NCBI RefSeq assembly: GCF_051020975.1
Contig: NC_135039.1
Coordinates: forward strand, 10,328,692 to 10,392,691
Direction: 5' to 3'
Origin: Osmia lignaria lignaria
Lineage: Eukaryota; Arthropoda; Insecta; Hymenoptera; Megachilidae
Length of the DNA stretch: 64,000 bases
Both the position numbers and the translations under genes were made by a program. Positions 34,658 through 46,208 of the stretch are shown here, one piece after another (the first letter of the stretch is position 1; the number at the start of each line of letters is the position of its first letter). Under the pieces are notes generated by a model. It was not told where the DNA came from and did not search any database. It saw only the letters and a list, made by a program, of their open reading frames with translations.

Positions 34658-34905
34658 CTTGCTGGTAGCACTCCACGAATAAGGAGGTGGATCTTATCAC
34701 TGGTTATTCACGATTCGCGAGCAGCCCGGACCGCGTTCGAGCGTGGAAACGTCGAGTAGAACCGGGCACGATGGAGCGTGCGCCAGGAACACGCGTCGAG
34801 AGAGGAGAACCAAGCGAGATTGAAACTGATTGAGAACGTACCGAGCGAGCCAGCGAACGATTCGGAGCGGGTGGAAGCGCGCGGAGGCGGAGTCACGTAG
34901 CTCGA
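34658..34905 (-). other. Candidate 5' untranslated first exon of FoxL2
   Basis: On the minus strand, a CpG- and C/T-rich segment ends in CTACCAGCAAG followed by GTAAACATC, a good splice donor. Its position upstream of the first coding exon (acceptor at 31989-31990) fits a 5' UTR exon. It has no ATG in the frame that would continue into the next exon. The transcription start is unknown. Support is only compositional plus the donor. Confidence 0.35.
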
Positions 34906-36000
34906 CTTATCAGTACCCTCCCACGTATCGTTCTCCGCCTCTGTTCGTTGTTCCAGCCAGAAACTATGTTACCCAAAGGTACATTGCGGGGAAAAATGGC
35001 AATTTTAAAAATGTCCAAAATACAATTTTAAAAAGTCTATAATTTTATTTCATAAATGTTGTAATTACAATCTGGTAAAGCGAGGAGCTGCCATAATTGA
35101 CCCCTACGTCCGCAAGAGACTTTGCTCTACTTTGTCAGCTGAAAAGAATTGGTTCAATGATTATGTAACAGAGCTCAGGTGGCACTTGAGAAATCAGGTT
35201 AAGCAACCGCTGTTTTGCACGATAATCATTACCTAGAATCCTGCCGAAATTAAGGTCACCAGTTTGCCGAAGGAATCGCTGAATTCGAAGAAAATCGCGC
35301 GGACAGCTTTTCGTTGTGCCATAATTTTCGGGCAGGGCGCACGCGTTCGTCCGAATCGATACCGCTGTTATAATATATACCTGACGTTTAAAAACGCCCA
35401 CGTTGAAAGAAAAGGTTCATTGTAAAATGTAACAATGCGTATTATTGTTTTTATAAATCATATACTTTCCAAAGATCAATTCTTAGGTAATTCGAGGTAT
35501 TCTTCGTTTATTTGATGTTTGATATTTTTTTAAGAGGAATCTTTTTCATTTAATTAATCCGTTAGAAGTGCAGTTACCAGCGTGTAAAGTCCCCTTTAAC
35601 GCGTTACAGAGTAGCAAAGAGCAGCGGAGATGTTCGTGCAACAGGATAGAGGGAAAGGAAAAACGGTCGCCATGCTTTGGGCGGAGACTGCGGTACATTT
35701 GGCTCTTTCATTGGGCGGAAAAGCTGACTCGGTGCATCAACTTCTGCAGAACACACGCGCCGGCTCAGTACACGCTGCCCTGACTCCTTGCAAATCATTG
35801 CATTACCATAAAGGAACGCTATGATTCCGAGCACTCTTTTATCCATTTTCGAGCGCGATATTCGTTTCATGTTTTTAAAATTAGCCAGGGCTTTTAATTG
35901 TATCCGACAAAGTAGCAAAAACTGGTATACAAAAATTCAATTAATCTCACTCCATTTTATATAAATTATAAAAAAAAAATCTGAAAATTTGTTAAGCTTA
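34906..36000. other. Spacer between the divergent FoxL2 and DNAJC11 genes, proximal part
   Basis: No gene or repeat recognised. Open frames at 35135-35918 overlap on both strands, with no motif. Confidence 0.35.
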
Positions 36001-36005
36001 CTATT

Positions 36006-36380
36006 AGGGCCGGCCCTGAGATTTCAGGGGTCCGAGCTCGAAGAGAAACTTAAGATTAAAGCTTGTATAGATTTGCATTTACATCGATTAGTATTCAAGT
36101 AAACATTACTCTTCTTGCATTCTTAAGGAACCCTAGGCGGGCCCTAGGGAACCCTAGGCCCAGGTGATTGTAATTCCCCAATGAAATTCCACTAGGCCTC
36201 AATGAAATATGTTGTAAATAGAAACTAATTTAGATTTGCATTTACATCGATTAGTATTAAGTAAACATTACTCTTCTTGCATTCTTAAGAAACCCTAGGC
36301 AGACCCTAGGGAACCCTAGGCCCAGGTGATTGTAATTCCCCAATGAAATTCCACTAGGCCCCAATGAAATATGTTATACT
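36006..36380 (+). mobile_element. hAT-like MITE copy 3, partial and internally duplicated
   Basis: The left end GGGCCGGCCCTGAGATTTCA matches the family. A block of about 150 bp (GATTTGCATTTACATCGATT through CCCCAATGAAATTCCACTAG) is present twice in tandem. The normal right end is missing, so it is a rearranged relic. Confidence 0.65.
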
Positions 36381-36800
36381 TTTTAAAAACGTACTTGGAC
36401 TAATTAAGAGAATTCCATACATATCTCGTGAACCTTGATGGATATAATAATGGAGTCGATATTCCGAAACGGAACTGGAGGTGATCAGTTTCTTTTCACG
36501 GTTTCACCAGCCGCTATCGAAGTTGAGATTGACAAATAAATAAACAGTACGCGATTCCCAGCCATCGATCGTGAGCAATATAAATACTCCCTACGTGATG
36601 GAGGTAGAATTCTGTGAAACAGCCCAGTGATACGTGCTGCTGATTATGTAATACGAGACTACGTGATTTAGGCAGGATGCTGATAACGAATTTGAAACGC
36701 ATATTCAACGGTAGGGCGTACATTTCTCGGTCTCTGGCTCACCAATTAACAATTCTTGCCCTTGAGATAACCAGATTTTAATTAAGTATATTCAAAGTTT

Positions 36801-37037
36801 CAGGGCCGGCCCTGGGCGTAGGCAGACTATGGCTCCCCCCTAAGGCCCCCTAAAAATGCAAGAAGAGTAATGTTTACTTGAATATTAATCAATGTAAATA
36901 CAAATCTAAATTAGTGACCTATACAAGCTTTAATGTTAATTTTATAAATTTTATTTGAGGTTCTTTTTTTATGTCATATATGTGAAGAGGCCCTTTTTCG
37001 AAGCTCCCCTCGGACCCCCGAAATCTCAGTGCCGGCC
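36801..37037 (-). mobile_element. hAT-like MITE copy 4, inverted
   Basis: It starts CAGGGCCGGCCCTGGGC and ends GAAATCTCAGTGCCGGCCCTG, in reverse orientation to copy 1. Internal AT-rich sequence matches the family. No clean 8-bp duplication is visible, so flanks have decayed. Confidence 0.75.
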
Positions 37038-37087
37038 CTGTTGAAAGGCCATATTGCAATTATTCTAAATTTAAAATTGCAATTATT

Positions 37088-37324
37088 AATAATGCTTTGA
37101 AAGCCAGGGCCCTGGGCCTAGGTAGACTAGGCGGCCCCCTAGGGCCCCCCAAGGTCCAGGGTCCCCATAAGACGATTTTGCATCTAAGAATCCAAGAAGA
37201 AAAATGTTTAAATTACTTATATAAACTTTAATGTTAATTTTATAAATTTTATTTGAGGTACTTTTTTTTATGTCATATATGTGAACGGGCCCTTTTTCGC
37301 CCCGAAATCTCATGGCCGGCCCTG
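37088..37324 (-). mobile_element. hAT-like MITE copy 5, inverted
   Basis: It runs from CCAGGGCCCTGGGCCTAGGT to CTCATGGCCGGCCCTG, about 50 bp from copy 4 and in the same orientation. Together they suggest a local duplication or preferred insertion. There is no clean target duplication. Confidence 0.7.
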
Positions 37325-37329
37325 CTAAG

Positions 37330-38822
37330 TTTAAGTATCATCATACTTATCCTAATAAATCTATCAGCCGCCATTATTTGTCAAAATTTCAGAAGGAAAG
37401 AAAATGATGATGCTTGAAATACCAATAATTGAAATTTTTCAGGATCCTATAACGTGACTCGATACTCGTTGCAGAGAAGAAAGAGAAGTAGCAGTGATGG
37501 AAACGGCCGGATATTTTTCAATCATGATAACGGATTGTTGATGGTAACGCAGGACTCATGAACCTGGATGTTGTCACTGTAACAGTGTATTGTTAGAGCA
37601 GTACAATGAGCGTGTTTAACAATACTGTTTGCCGATCCGTTCGATTGTTTCTTCGCTTCTTAACGTTACTGTTGCCATTAGCGGCCGCGATTGCGATTAA
37701 TTCCGTACTAAAACACTGTTCGCTTAGCCGGTACATTTATTATCACCTGCGTGACATTTTATTATTCTTGATTAGCTGGACAACGGTACAGTTCTCTGAC
37801 CACCGATCATTTACCATTGAGGTTATATTTCATTTATGGACAACAATAAATTTGTTTATAACCTTCAATTTAGTCGAGATATTATCAGTGAATTAAGAGA
37901 AAAATTTCACCAGAAATGGCATAACAAAATGTTGCGTATTATACTTTAGGTTAAGGACTGGCTTTGTTTAAAGAAAGGGGAGCTCGCCATGTAATTTCTG
38001 TCACTCGTTCGTGACAAGTCACGCCTAAAGAGCGAACGATAAATTAGTAACACCTAAAAGGCAGTCGTTGCATGGAAACTCAATCCTTCGAACTCTAAAA
38101 AAATTATGACTACCCGAATGAAAAGGAGAAAAAGAAAAGGGAGTCCTTGTTTTGATTTGGGAATGTCAAAGCAAACTGACTCCGGAACACGCTGCCTTTT
38201 CTTTCTGCTTCTCCCCACGGAATTTTATTACCGTTTTATAGCGGTTTGTCGTGACCAGCCACGGTCACGTTTCCTGGTGAGGTATTGCAAGGCGAAAGAA
38301 TGTAAAATATTCTGTAGAAATATCTCAATGTCTGTTTCCTTTATGGAAACAAAATGTGGTTGTTGTAGATGGGACGAATGATAAAAGATACAATAAATGA
38401 AGAAACAGAATATTAGCCAGTTTGTTAGACTTCTTTTTTTTTTCTTCCAAATCACCCTGTATGATGATAAAAATAGTAATGAAGGAAAAAGTAAAGCGTG
38501 CAGGTTTGGAAAACAAAAAAGGGAGGCAAAATTCCAGTGAACAGTACAATGCATTTTCTATGTAATCTTTTTATTTTTAATGATTTTATTTTGTAACAAA
38601 GTAAAAATATTGTGGGGGTCGATAATGTCGTTGATCCGCAAATATGTTAAAGCTCGTTTTTCCATCACATAGCACCATCCGACGATAATTCCAAGTACTA
38701 AATAATCACCGGTTCTCGACCGAGCCTTTCGTAACCTATAGAAGCAGAAGACTAAGTTGAGGGAAGCATTGGTGTTACTTTTTCCAACTGATTTTTACAA
38801 AGCAAAAAATTGAAATTCTGAA
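37330..38822. other. Upstream region of DNAJC11
   Basis: No gene recognised. A 96-codon frame at 37606-37896 is hydrophobic but lacks family similarity or supporting signals. The last ~150 bp before 38823 should hold the DNAJC11 promoter and 5' UTR. Confidence 0.4.
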
Positions 38823-41800
38823 ATGGACGAGGATAACGATAAGGAACATTTGTTGGAAGATGATTATTACACGTTCCTCAATATCCCTAGAAATGTGAGA
38901 TAACGAGACATTTTCAACATAAATTCGTATTTTCTTCCCTGGTTGAGGCTAGAGATCAATTTCGTGACTTCCACGTGACATGTTCCTTTCCTATGTCTGA
39001 CGTAATCGAGCCCCCTTTTGCAGAGTTATTTTCTTTTCAAACATTTGCAAATATTATGTCAGATTATTGTGTTCCATTAATTCATTAAGTAATTTATTTT
39101 ATTACAGTTGAAAAAATGCATTTCAGTATTGAACACACTTCATCAAGGTTTTTACCATTAGCAATAAATATTATTTGGTAGATGATTTTAGCTGTAATTT
39201 TTATTCTAGGCAACCCAAGAAGAGATCAATAATGCTTACCGCAGACAAAGCAAACTTTATCACCCTGATAAACACGTGGACCCTGTGCATAAGAAGGAAG
39301 CGGAGGTTTTATTCAACCGTACTAAAGAAGCGTACAAAGGTTCGTTCAGGATGTAACAAGTAGTAGTAGTATTTATTTTCAGCCATTCGGCCATGAAAAG
39401 GAACTTGACTTACAATATTTCCTATTTCCATCCACTCGCTCCATACTCCGCACCCACTCTCGCATACACCCTTTCTTACTTACATATAATTAATTACTCC
39501 CCTCTAACTCTACTATCTTACAATCCTAATCTCTTATATCTAATCTTTGCATTATCGCTTTGGCTTCAAGTTTGTTCAGTTGACTGTCCTCCCTCTTTTC
39601 CATCAGTTTCCTTAACCATCCGACTGCCCTGTCCCTTCCTTCCCCGCAATCACCTCTCTTACACCTATCTCCCTATCTAATTCTCTACATTCCCTGACTA
39701 AATGTTCTGAATTTCCAAATTTACCCTAGCATAAGTCGCACCCCTTTCCAGTATCTATTCCACCTCCCTAGTGTACTTGCTTGCGCTATCAACTGCTGGC
39801 TTCCCTGTTTCCCTTCCCTTTGTAGGTACCCTGGTAGACTCACAGTCCTTATGTATTTATACCTTTGGCTGAAATTCGCCTTCATTATCTTATTATATTG
39901 CGCAGGATGTAACAAGTATATTCCCCTACATTCCTGTCAGGTATAAAATACTATTTCTTTCATAGTTTTAAGTAATCCGCATCAGAGAGCCATTTATGAT
40001 TCTGTGGGAATTCGAGGCTTACAAACGGATGGATGGGAGATCGTGGAACGTACGAAAACCCCTCAAGAAATCAGAGAGGAGTACGAGCATCTTGCTAAGG
40101 AAGCTGAAGAAAGAAAGTTAATGCAACTGACAAATCCTACCACTAGTATCGTAATGAATATCAATGCCACGGATCTTTTTGACAGATACGACGACGATGA
40201 CTATGAAGATAGGTAATTCAATTATCTTTTCTAATACAGATACATATATTATAAAGTATATTGTATTTTAAAATATAGCAGGAACATACTTTCATGCTTA
40301 GAAGTCAGTGGAATGTCGTTCACACAATCTATCGAGGCACCTCTTACTTTACAAGACACTGTAACCCTGTACGGGCAGGTGACTACTCAAAATGGCATAG
40401 GGAGCGGTTCTGTTAATTTCGCGGCCAGACGATTGCTCTCGTCGAAAGGTTGGGTAGAAGTAGACTTTGGTGCCGGCAATGGACCGATGTTGGGCTTTAA
40501 AGGTTTCCGTGTGTTGCCCCACAAATTAATGCTTAACGGAGGTACCATATTGGAGTTCACACCGGTCGAGATGAAGGCGAATCTTGTAGGGAGTATGTTC
40601 GGTTATTTGAATATAAAATAAATGAAAATGTGTATACAGTTTCTTATACAAATTATAATTGCAGCCTTGTCGATGGAGTTAGATACCCATACTATAGGGC
40701 AGCTTACGTACAATGCAGGTCCAGAAAGCGCGATGAGTACAGCGATCGTAAGAGACACTTCTAGATCTTATACATCGTTTCGATTACAATTTGGTATTCA
40801 GCGGTCGTTTCTTAGTCTTAATTACACTCACAAGATGGAAGAGAGAGGAATGAAACTACGAGGAGGTGTGAAGTTAGTACTTATCAGTAAATTATTTAAT
40901 AATAAAGTAACTGTATGTATCTTAACCTTGTTCTCTTCTTAGATTCGTTCTTTAATCTTCATATTTTTCAATCGACAGGGTTGGCACGTTCGGAGTGACC
41001 GTTGAATATGGAGCAGAGAAGAAGATTTCACGTCACAGTAAAATTTTCGCCACAGTATGCGCCGGAGTGCCAACAGGAGTTGCGTTAAAAATTAAATTAA
41101 AACGTTCCTTTCAAACGTATTCGTTTCCCATTCAGTTGAGCGACGAACTTCTTCCAGCAACTGTCTTCTATGCCACTGTAGTTCCTTTAGTAACATGGGT
41201 GTTCGTGAAAAAGATGGTGATAGATCCTATGGTAAAGAAACGAATGGAACGTGAAAAGGAGAAAGAAAAGGAGGTGAACAAAACTAGAATGATGGAGAAA
41301 CAAAAAGAAGCAGAAAGTGCTACCAAATTAATGAGCGCAACGGTCAGCAGAATAAGAGCTCAGGAAGAAGCGAAGAAAGGTTTGATTATTACCAAAGCAT
41401 TGTATGGACGATTTGTCTATCCTCAAGAGGAGCAGTATAATTCAGAGCAGCCCATGCGCAGAGATGAAGTGATAGATGTAACTATTCCTTTGCAGTGCTT
41501 AGTGAAGGATTCAAAGTTAATTCTTTATGATGCTTCCAAGGTACGTATCATATTTTGCTTTAAAAATATGCACAGGGTGATCCTCTCGCTATTGGACCCA
41601 AAGGAAGTGCCGCGACAATGGAATGAAGAAGTCGACATCCCATTTCTGTCAGGCCTGTCCAAGTAGGGGGATTTACTCCTGGAACACATGTTTTGGGTTC
41701 CCTTCCAACGCTGTTCCTTCAAGCTCCATTTCTCCGAGGAAACAGTACCACCGCTAGGAAATACGGAGAGACGGTAGTTGGAACCATCCCATCTTACTTG

Positions 41801-43296
41801 AAGGAGCAGCGTTGGAAGAGGACCCAAAACATGTGTTTCAGGAGTGGATTCCCCTACTTGGACAGGCCTGGCTTACTTGATGGAGGTGCCCCCCCCCCCC
41901 CCCCCCCCCGCCCTTTTCTTTTTTACGTGGGGAAAATCTTCTAAAGACACCTCCAGCCCCCTGGGGAGGAGCCGGAGGTAGTGCGGGATATTTACCCGTT
42001 GAAACCCCCAAGGTGGCCTGCATTGGGACTATAGGGAGGCCCTCTGGACCTCTGAAGAACACACCGAGACCCTCTCACACGGATGTGGCCTCCCTTTTTT
42101 TTTACGTGGGGAAAATCTTCCAAAGACACCTCTAGCCCCCTGGGGAGGGGCCGGAAGTAATGCGGGATATTCACCCGCTAAAACCCCCATGGTGGCCTGC
42201 ACTGGGGCTATAGGGAAGGCCCCAGGACCTCTGAAGAACATACCGAGATCCTCCCACACGGAGGTGGCCCCCCCTTTTTTCTACGTGGGGGAAATCTTCC
42301 AAAGACACCTCCAGCCCCCATGGGAAGGGACCGGAAGTAATGCGGAATATTTACGCGCTAAAACCCCCATGGTGGCCTGCACTGGGGCTATGAAGGCCCC
42401 AGGACTTCTGAAGAACATACCGAGATCCTCCCACACGGAGATGGCCCCCCTTTTTTTCTACGTGGGGGAAATCTTCCAAAGACACCTCCAGCCCCCATGG
42501 GAAGGGACCGGAAGTAATGCGGGATATTTACCTGCTAAAACCCCCATGGTGGCCTGCACTAGGGCTATAGGGAGGGCCCCAGGACTTCTGAAAAACATAC
42601 CGAGATCCTCCGACACGGAGGTGGCCCCCCTTTTTTTTTACGTGGGGGAAATCTTCCAAAGACACCTCCAGCCCCCTGGGGAGGGGCCGGAGGTAGTGCG
42701 GGATATTTATCCGCTGAAACCCCCACGGTGGCCTGCATTGGTGCTATAGGGAGGGCCTCTGGACCTCTGAAGAACACACCGGGACCCCTCCACACGGAGT
42801 TGGCCCCTGCAGCGAAGACGGCCAAGTGCGTGAAAATGTGCGTAATGAGGAGCAGAATCCCAGTTAAATGGTGCGAGAAACAGAATATTTTCTTAACACA
42901 TTTTCACGCACACAGCCGTCTACGCTGCAGGGGCCACCTCTGTCAAGTAAGCGATGACAGAAATGGGATGTCGACTTCTTCATTCTATCCTGGCGGCACT
43001 TCCTTTGGGTCCAATAGCGAGAGAATCATCCTGTATATCAGAAAAACTGAGTAATATATATTTTAACGTTACAGAGCGAGCTACCAGGCTTTTATGATCC
43101 ATGCGTTGGAGAGGAGAAACAGTTATTAATACAATATCTGTTTCGTAGTCGAACACACGAATGTATCGTAAAGGACAATGCACCAGTTAGAATACCATTA
43201 CCATGTGAGGATACGTTTATTTGAAACTGACAGAATAATTTTGTAAATCTTAACAAACATTGTTCTATTTCAGCACACAGAGTAAATACGACATGA
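38823..43296 (+). CDS. DNAJC11: DnaJ homolog subfamily C member 11, 8 exons
   Basis: A J-domain protein that associates with the mitochondrial MICOS/SAM machinery and supports cristae organisation. Exons: 38823-38894, 39210-39339, 39966-40212, 40279-40592, 40665-40872, 40979-41540, 43075-43204, 43274-43296. All phases fit, giving about 561 residues (human 559). The J domain is at the N-terminus (EDDYYTFLNIPRN), with HPD at residues 42-44 in KLYHPDKHVDP. Then come GIRGLQTDGWEIVERTKTP and DATDLFDRYD-like text, the beta-rich DUF3395 region (SIEAPLTLQDTV, TVEYGAEKKISRHSK), a charged helix (REKEKEKEVNKTR) and the C-terminal VIDVTIPLQCLVKDSKLIL. The end is short (RVNTT). Start is the first ATG with acidic residues before the J domain, as in relatives. 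Exon 4 could begin at 40279 or 40282. Introns 2 and 6 carry transposon insertions. Confidence 0.95.
39363..39902 (-). mobile_element. 5'-truncated non-LTR retrotransposon with 15-bp target duplication
   Basis: The insert in DNAJC11 intron 2 is flanked by AGGATGTAACAAGTA (about 39348-39362 and 39903-39917). A (TAG)n-like run at the left is the complement of a repeat tail, so the element reads leftward. Minus-strand frames hold words such as QRYKYIRTVSLPGYL and HLVRECREL, resembling the cysteine/histidine tail of R1/I-type elements. Only the last ~540 bp survives. Confidence 0.8.
41573..43033. mobile_element. Composite inverted-repeat element in DNAJC11 intron 6
   Basis: Outer arms of about 90 bp (CAGGGTGATCCTCTCGCTAT at left, its complement ending CATCCTG at right) enclose three further structures. 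These are a second inverted pair (41668-41735 against 41798-41865, sharing CCAAAACATGTGTT), a five-unit tandem array, and a hairpin with CCCCTGCAGCG and its complement (42806-42930). There is no transposase. The insert makes the intron 1.5 kb, while the others are under 0.7 kb. Confidence 0.75.
41925..42810 (+). repeat. Tandem array, about 179-bp unit, five copies
   Basis: The word AAAGACACCTCCAGCCCCC recurs at about 41946, 42125, 42304, 42481 and 42661 (spacing 177-180 bp). Each unit includes GTGGCCTGCACTGGGGCTAT and a homopolymer T run. A C run lies at about 41889-41910 just before it. Open frames through the array reflect its composition, not genes. Confidence 0.85.
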
Positions 43297-43316
43297 CGTA
43301 AACAACAACAGAGAAT

Positions 43317-43322
43317 AATAAA
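43317..43322 (+). terminator. Probable DNAJC11 polyadenylation signal
   Basis: AATAAA occurs about 20 bp after the DNAJC11 stop codon, in GAGAATAATAAAGTG. A very short 3' UTR would result; later signals cannot be excluded. Confidence 0.45.
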
Positions 43323-43740
43323 GTGAAATCATCGTGATTCGCGGTGATAGTTTGTACCGCTTCATGGAGTTATTTTCAGTCATTTTTTAGATTAAACTTC
43401 TGCAATTCCTTGTTGACGAAATTTCAGTGTCTCATCGATCATTTATATTTTGTATAAGAACTGTATTAACTCCGGAATAGTCGTTTACGTAATTTCGTTT
43501 CACCTAGATGCAAGAAAAGTTTGAAAAGAATAGAATTCGCTATACCATAGCGATATTACTGCCCACAGGAAAGGAATTAATAGTTAGTTGTTGATAGCGA
43601 TTAGGATAATTGCATGTATTTAAATTGACTGAATTATTGTTAGAAAAAATTGAAGAAGGGAAGAAACTTGTTATATCATTTTAAGATAAAAAATAGAACA
43701 GATATTTTCTGCACCACCTTATGTATCGATATTTTGTCTA

Positions 43741-44369
43741 TCAAGACCGAAAGGTTGTGGAAAGGGTAGACTCAAAATGTTTCCGGTAGAATGAACTAAG
43801 TTCTTCATCTTCCTATTGAAAATAAACATGTCTAAACAGAATAGTGTAATATGCTTATAATGGAAAAACAAAAAAGGAAAGAATTCATTACCTCGTAAGC
43901 TTTCTTTGCAGCACTCCCTAATGCTTTTTCATAATCTTCACAAGGATCACCGATAAATATGTTACCACTACTTAAACGAACACTTGCAGTAATCAAATCA
44001 GTATCTACATCCCTCGAATAGGTGAACCTAGGTTTCGGTTCCTTCTCAAACTGATAATAATTCATTACTTGTAAACAATACCAAATTGGTGACTTTCCAT
44101 CTGCTGCTAATCTCATAGCCTGTGTTTCATGCTGAAAATGATATTTACATTACAGTTAAATGATTCATAATGTTAACAATGTTAATACTTACATCAAATA
44201 ATTCATGCGATAATGGAGATGTATCTGGCAATTTACACCTTTTTGATCTCTTGGAAATATTTTCTATAACTGATGGTGGTATAAAAGGTGGTAGATATGG
44301 TGTTCTAACTTCATAATATGATTTATAGCTTGTGCTATGAGTGGGTGAGCATTTCAAAAGAACACGCAT
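43741..44369 (-). CDS. Short paralogue of the Xrn1 C-terminal tail, dsRBD-like
   Basis: Three exons on the minus strand, 44193-44369, 43892-44131 and 43741-43812, join in phase 0 to give about 162 residues. The middle exon (GKSPIWYCLQVMNYYQFEKE, ITASVRLSSGNIFIGD, SAAKKAYE) matches exon 14 of Xrn1 in this window (GKSSIWYCLQLVEYYQFRRE, IRAHIRLPDGRVFVGD, VARKVYE) at roughly half of positions and shares its splice borders. The pattern Y, then F/I-x-A-x-V/I-R-L, G, then AA+KAYE resembles a double-stranded RNA-binding fold (inference). The first exon matches Xrn1 exon 13 only near its end (DTSPLSHELFD against DTPPLVQQLFD). The third diverges from exon 15 and stops after 24 codons. It could be a functional stand-alone gene or a decaying duplicate with frames still open. 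The ATG start is uncertain. Confidence 0.6.
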
Positions 44370-44446
44370 AATTCACTCGTATTCTCAACTTTATTTCTAT
44401 CTACAAGTTCATGTATTTATTTATCCATTTTGCTATATGTTCTATA

Positions 44447-44768
44447 CAACGGTACCTCGGTATACGACCTTAATCCGTTCCTGATGTTTGGACTTGTATG
44501 GAATAGGACGTATACCAAACCAATAAGAAGTAATCAAGAAGTGATTTTCTGTAAGAAGTAATGTAAAAAAGATTAATCCGTTCTGATGTGAAAAAAAACT
44601 CCTGTTGATATTATACCTACATTAATGGGGTTGTAAAATAATTTAAACACTGTTTAAACAAATGACGCAAAATTCACAGAAAAAATTTATGTTGTATACC
44701 GAGCAAAATTTGTCACGTCCAAACAGAACGTATTCCAAAACAGACGTATATATACCGAGGTACCACTG
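44447..44768. mobile_element. Mariner-type MITE with GGTACCTCGGTATA ends
   Basis: Ends CAACGGTACCTCGGTATACG and GTATATATACCGAGGTACCA(CTG) are inverted copies flanked by TA. The 322-bp body is AT-rich and non-coding. It lies just upstream of the Xrn1-tail paralogue. Confidence 0.75.
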
Positions 44769-45207
44769 TATTTACTGTTTGTTTTTATCCTTATTTATGA
44801 TTACTTACATTTTTGTTTTTCTGTCCCTTCGGTTAAATCGACTAAAGATTAAGGTAATTTTCGTTTTTGAATACGACTCTAATAATAATAACCGCTACGA
44901 CCCGTAGCCTACGGGTAATCCAGGCCCTTCAAACTTCAAACTCCACTCAGTGACTACAACAAGAAAACTAAACATGCCTTTGTTACCGATGAGTCGCCAT
45001 TTTTAGTGTCCGCGGTACTCCGAGATGAGGTTAGGTTTCCACGGTTGGTATAACAGTTGTCTGTTTTACCAGTTCTTCTCTTACTATACCTCGCTGGAGC
45101 ATGCATGGCACAACTACCTTATCGACTACAGTAAAGTGAAGAAACTACGTTTGCAGTGTTACCATATTTGTTTCCATACACATGGCAATTGTTCACACAA
45201 GCATATA

Positions 45208-45616
45208 CAGGGTGTTCGACAACAGGTGAGAGATTTTTTAAGGGGTGATTCTAGGGATCAAAGTAAGACGAAAATTAAGAATGACGAAATAGTGTTTGCA
45301 GCTTTGTTTTCCAGTAATTAACATTTAAAAATTCGAGTAAAAAGCGCCTCAAACCTGTAATCTGCCCAGCACCGACGACTGAACGTCAGGTCAGCAGGGG
45401 AAGGTACAGTCATAACCAAGAATCGTTGAATAGTAGAAACTTACCTCGTGCTATTCTGTAGCAGGCACGGTTTCAGGCGCTTTTTACTCGAATTTTTAAA
45501 CGTTAATTACTGAAAAACAAAGCCGCAAACGCTATTCCATTATTCTTGATTTTCGTCTTATTTTGATCCCTAGAATCACCCCTTAAAAAATCTCCCACCT
45601 GTTGTCGAACATTCTG
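45208..45616. mobile_element. Palindromic MITE with CAGGGTGTTCGAC ends
   Basis: The left end CAGGGTGTTCGACAACAGGT and the right end ACCTGTTGTCGAACATTCTG are inverted and bordered by TA. Arms extend about 150 bp each (shared word CCTTAAAAAATCTC on one strand). 409 bp, no ORF of note. The ends resemble those of the foldbacks in COPB2 and Xrn1 introns. Confidence 0.8.
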
Positions 45617-45749
45617 TATATGTTTTCATCCGTATGATCAATCTGAATGTATAAGTCACAACCAGAAGGTTGAGTTCGAATCCCACGGGGACAATTTTAT
45701 TTTTTTATTCCTAATCAGTTCGTAATTTTTGCAAACGTTTAGAGTTTAG

Positions 45750-46060
45750 ATGTATTGTATCTATTTACAATTATTTACAGCTATTTATTTTTACATTTAT
45801 TTACAATTATGTACAATAGTGAGGCAACAAGTGCAATTTCCTTTTTCATTAATTTATTAAAAAATAAAGATTTAATTTTACCATTAGAAAAAGACACAGA
45901 AGACATTAGTGCAGAATCCAAAACGACAGGACAAAAATTATATCATATTTTGTGCAAATTAACAATGCATTAGAACGCATGAGCGAAGAAGATCGTGAAG
46001 AAGAAGATGAAGTCCTTATCCTGTTCAGCCGCAATCCCGAGGATGATAATATGTAAGGAA
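45750..46060 (+). pseudogene. Inverted copy of a DNA-transposon N-terminal coding segment
   Basis: Plus-strand codons at about 45810-46020 give SAISFFINLLKNKDLILPLEK and acidic runs. The complement of 46850-47100 encodes a near-identical stretch (VSFFINLLLKNKDLILPLEE). The two lie in opposite orientation around a transposase-like fragment. A stop after 72 codons breaks this copy. Confidence 0.6.
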
Positions 46061-46208
46061 GCATCCAAAGAATAGAAATACCCTGCACCATGAACAGCGT
46101 ATAAACGCGTCCACGTCGCATGTGTAGGGTGTTTTCTTCGTATTCACATGGCAGAACGTTCTCCTCTGTGGCGACAGCTTCGTTGCAAATCAGGCGTATC
46201 TGGAAAAT

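Noticed and set aside
37606..37896. 96-codon hydrophobic ORF that could be a small membrane protein
   Set aside because: Hydrophobicity follows from AT-rich codons; no homology, promoter or conserved context can be seen.
42189..42749. 186-codon ORF in DNAJC11 intron 6
   Set aside because: It runs through a 179-bp tandem array, so repeated peptides are a by-product of the repeat.
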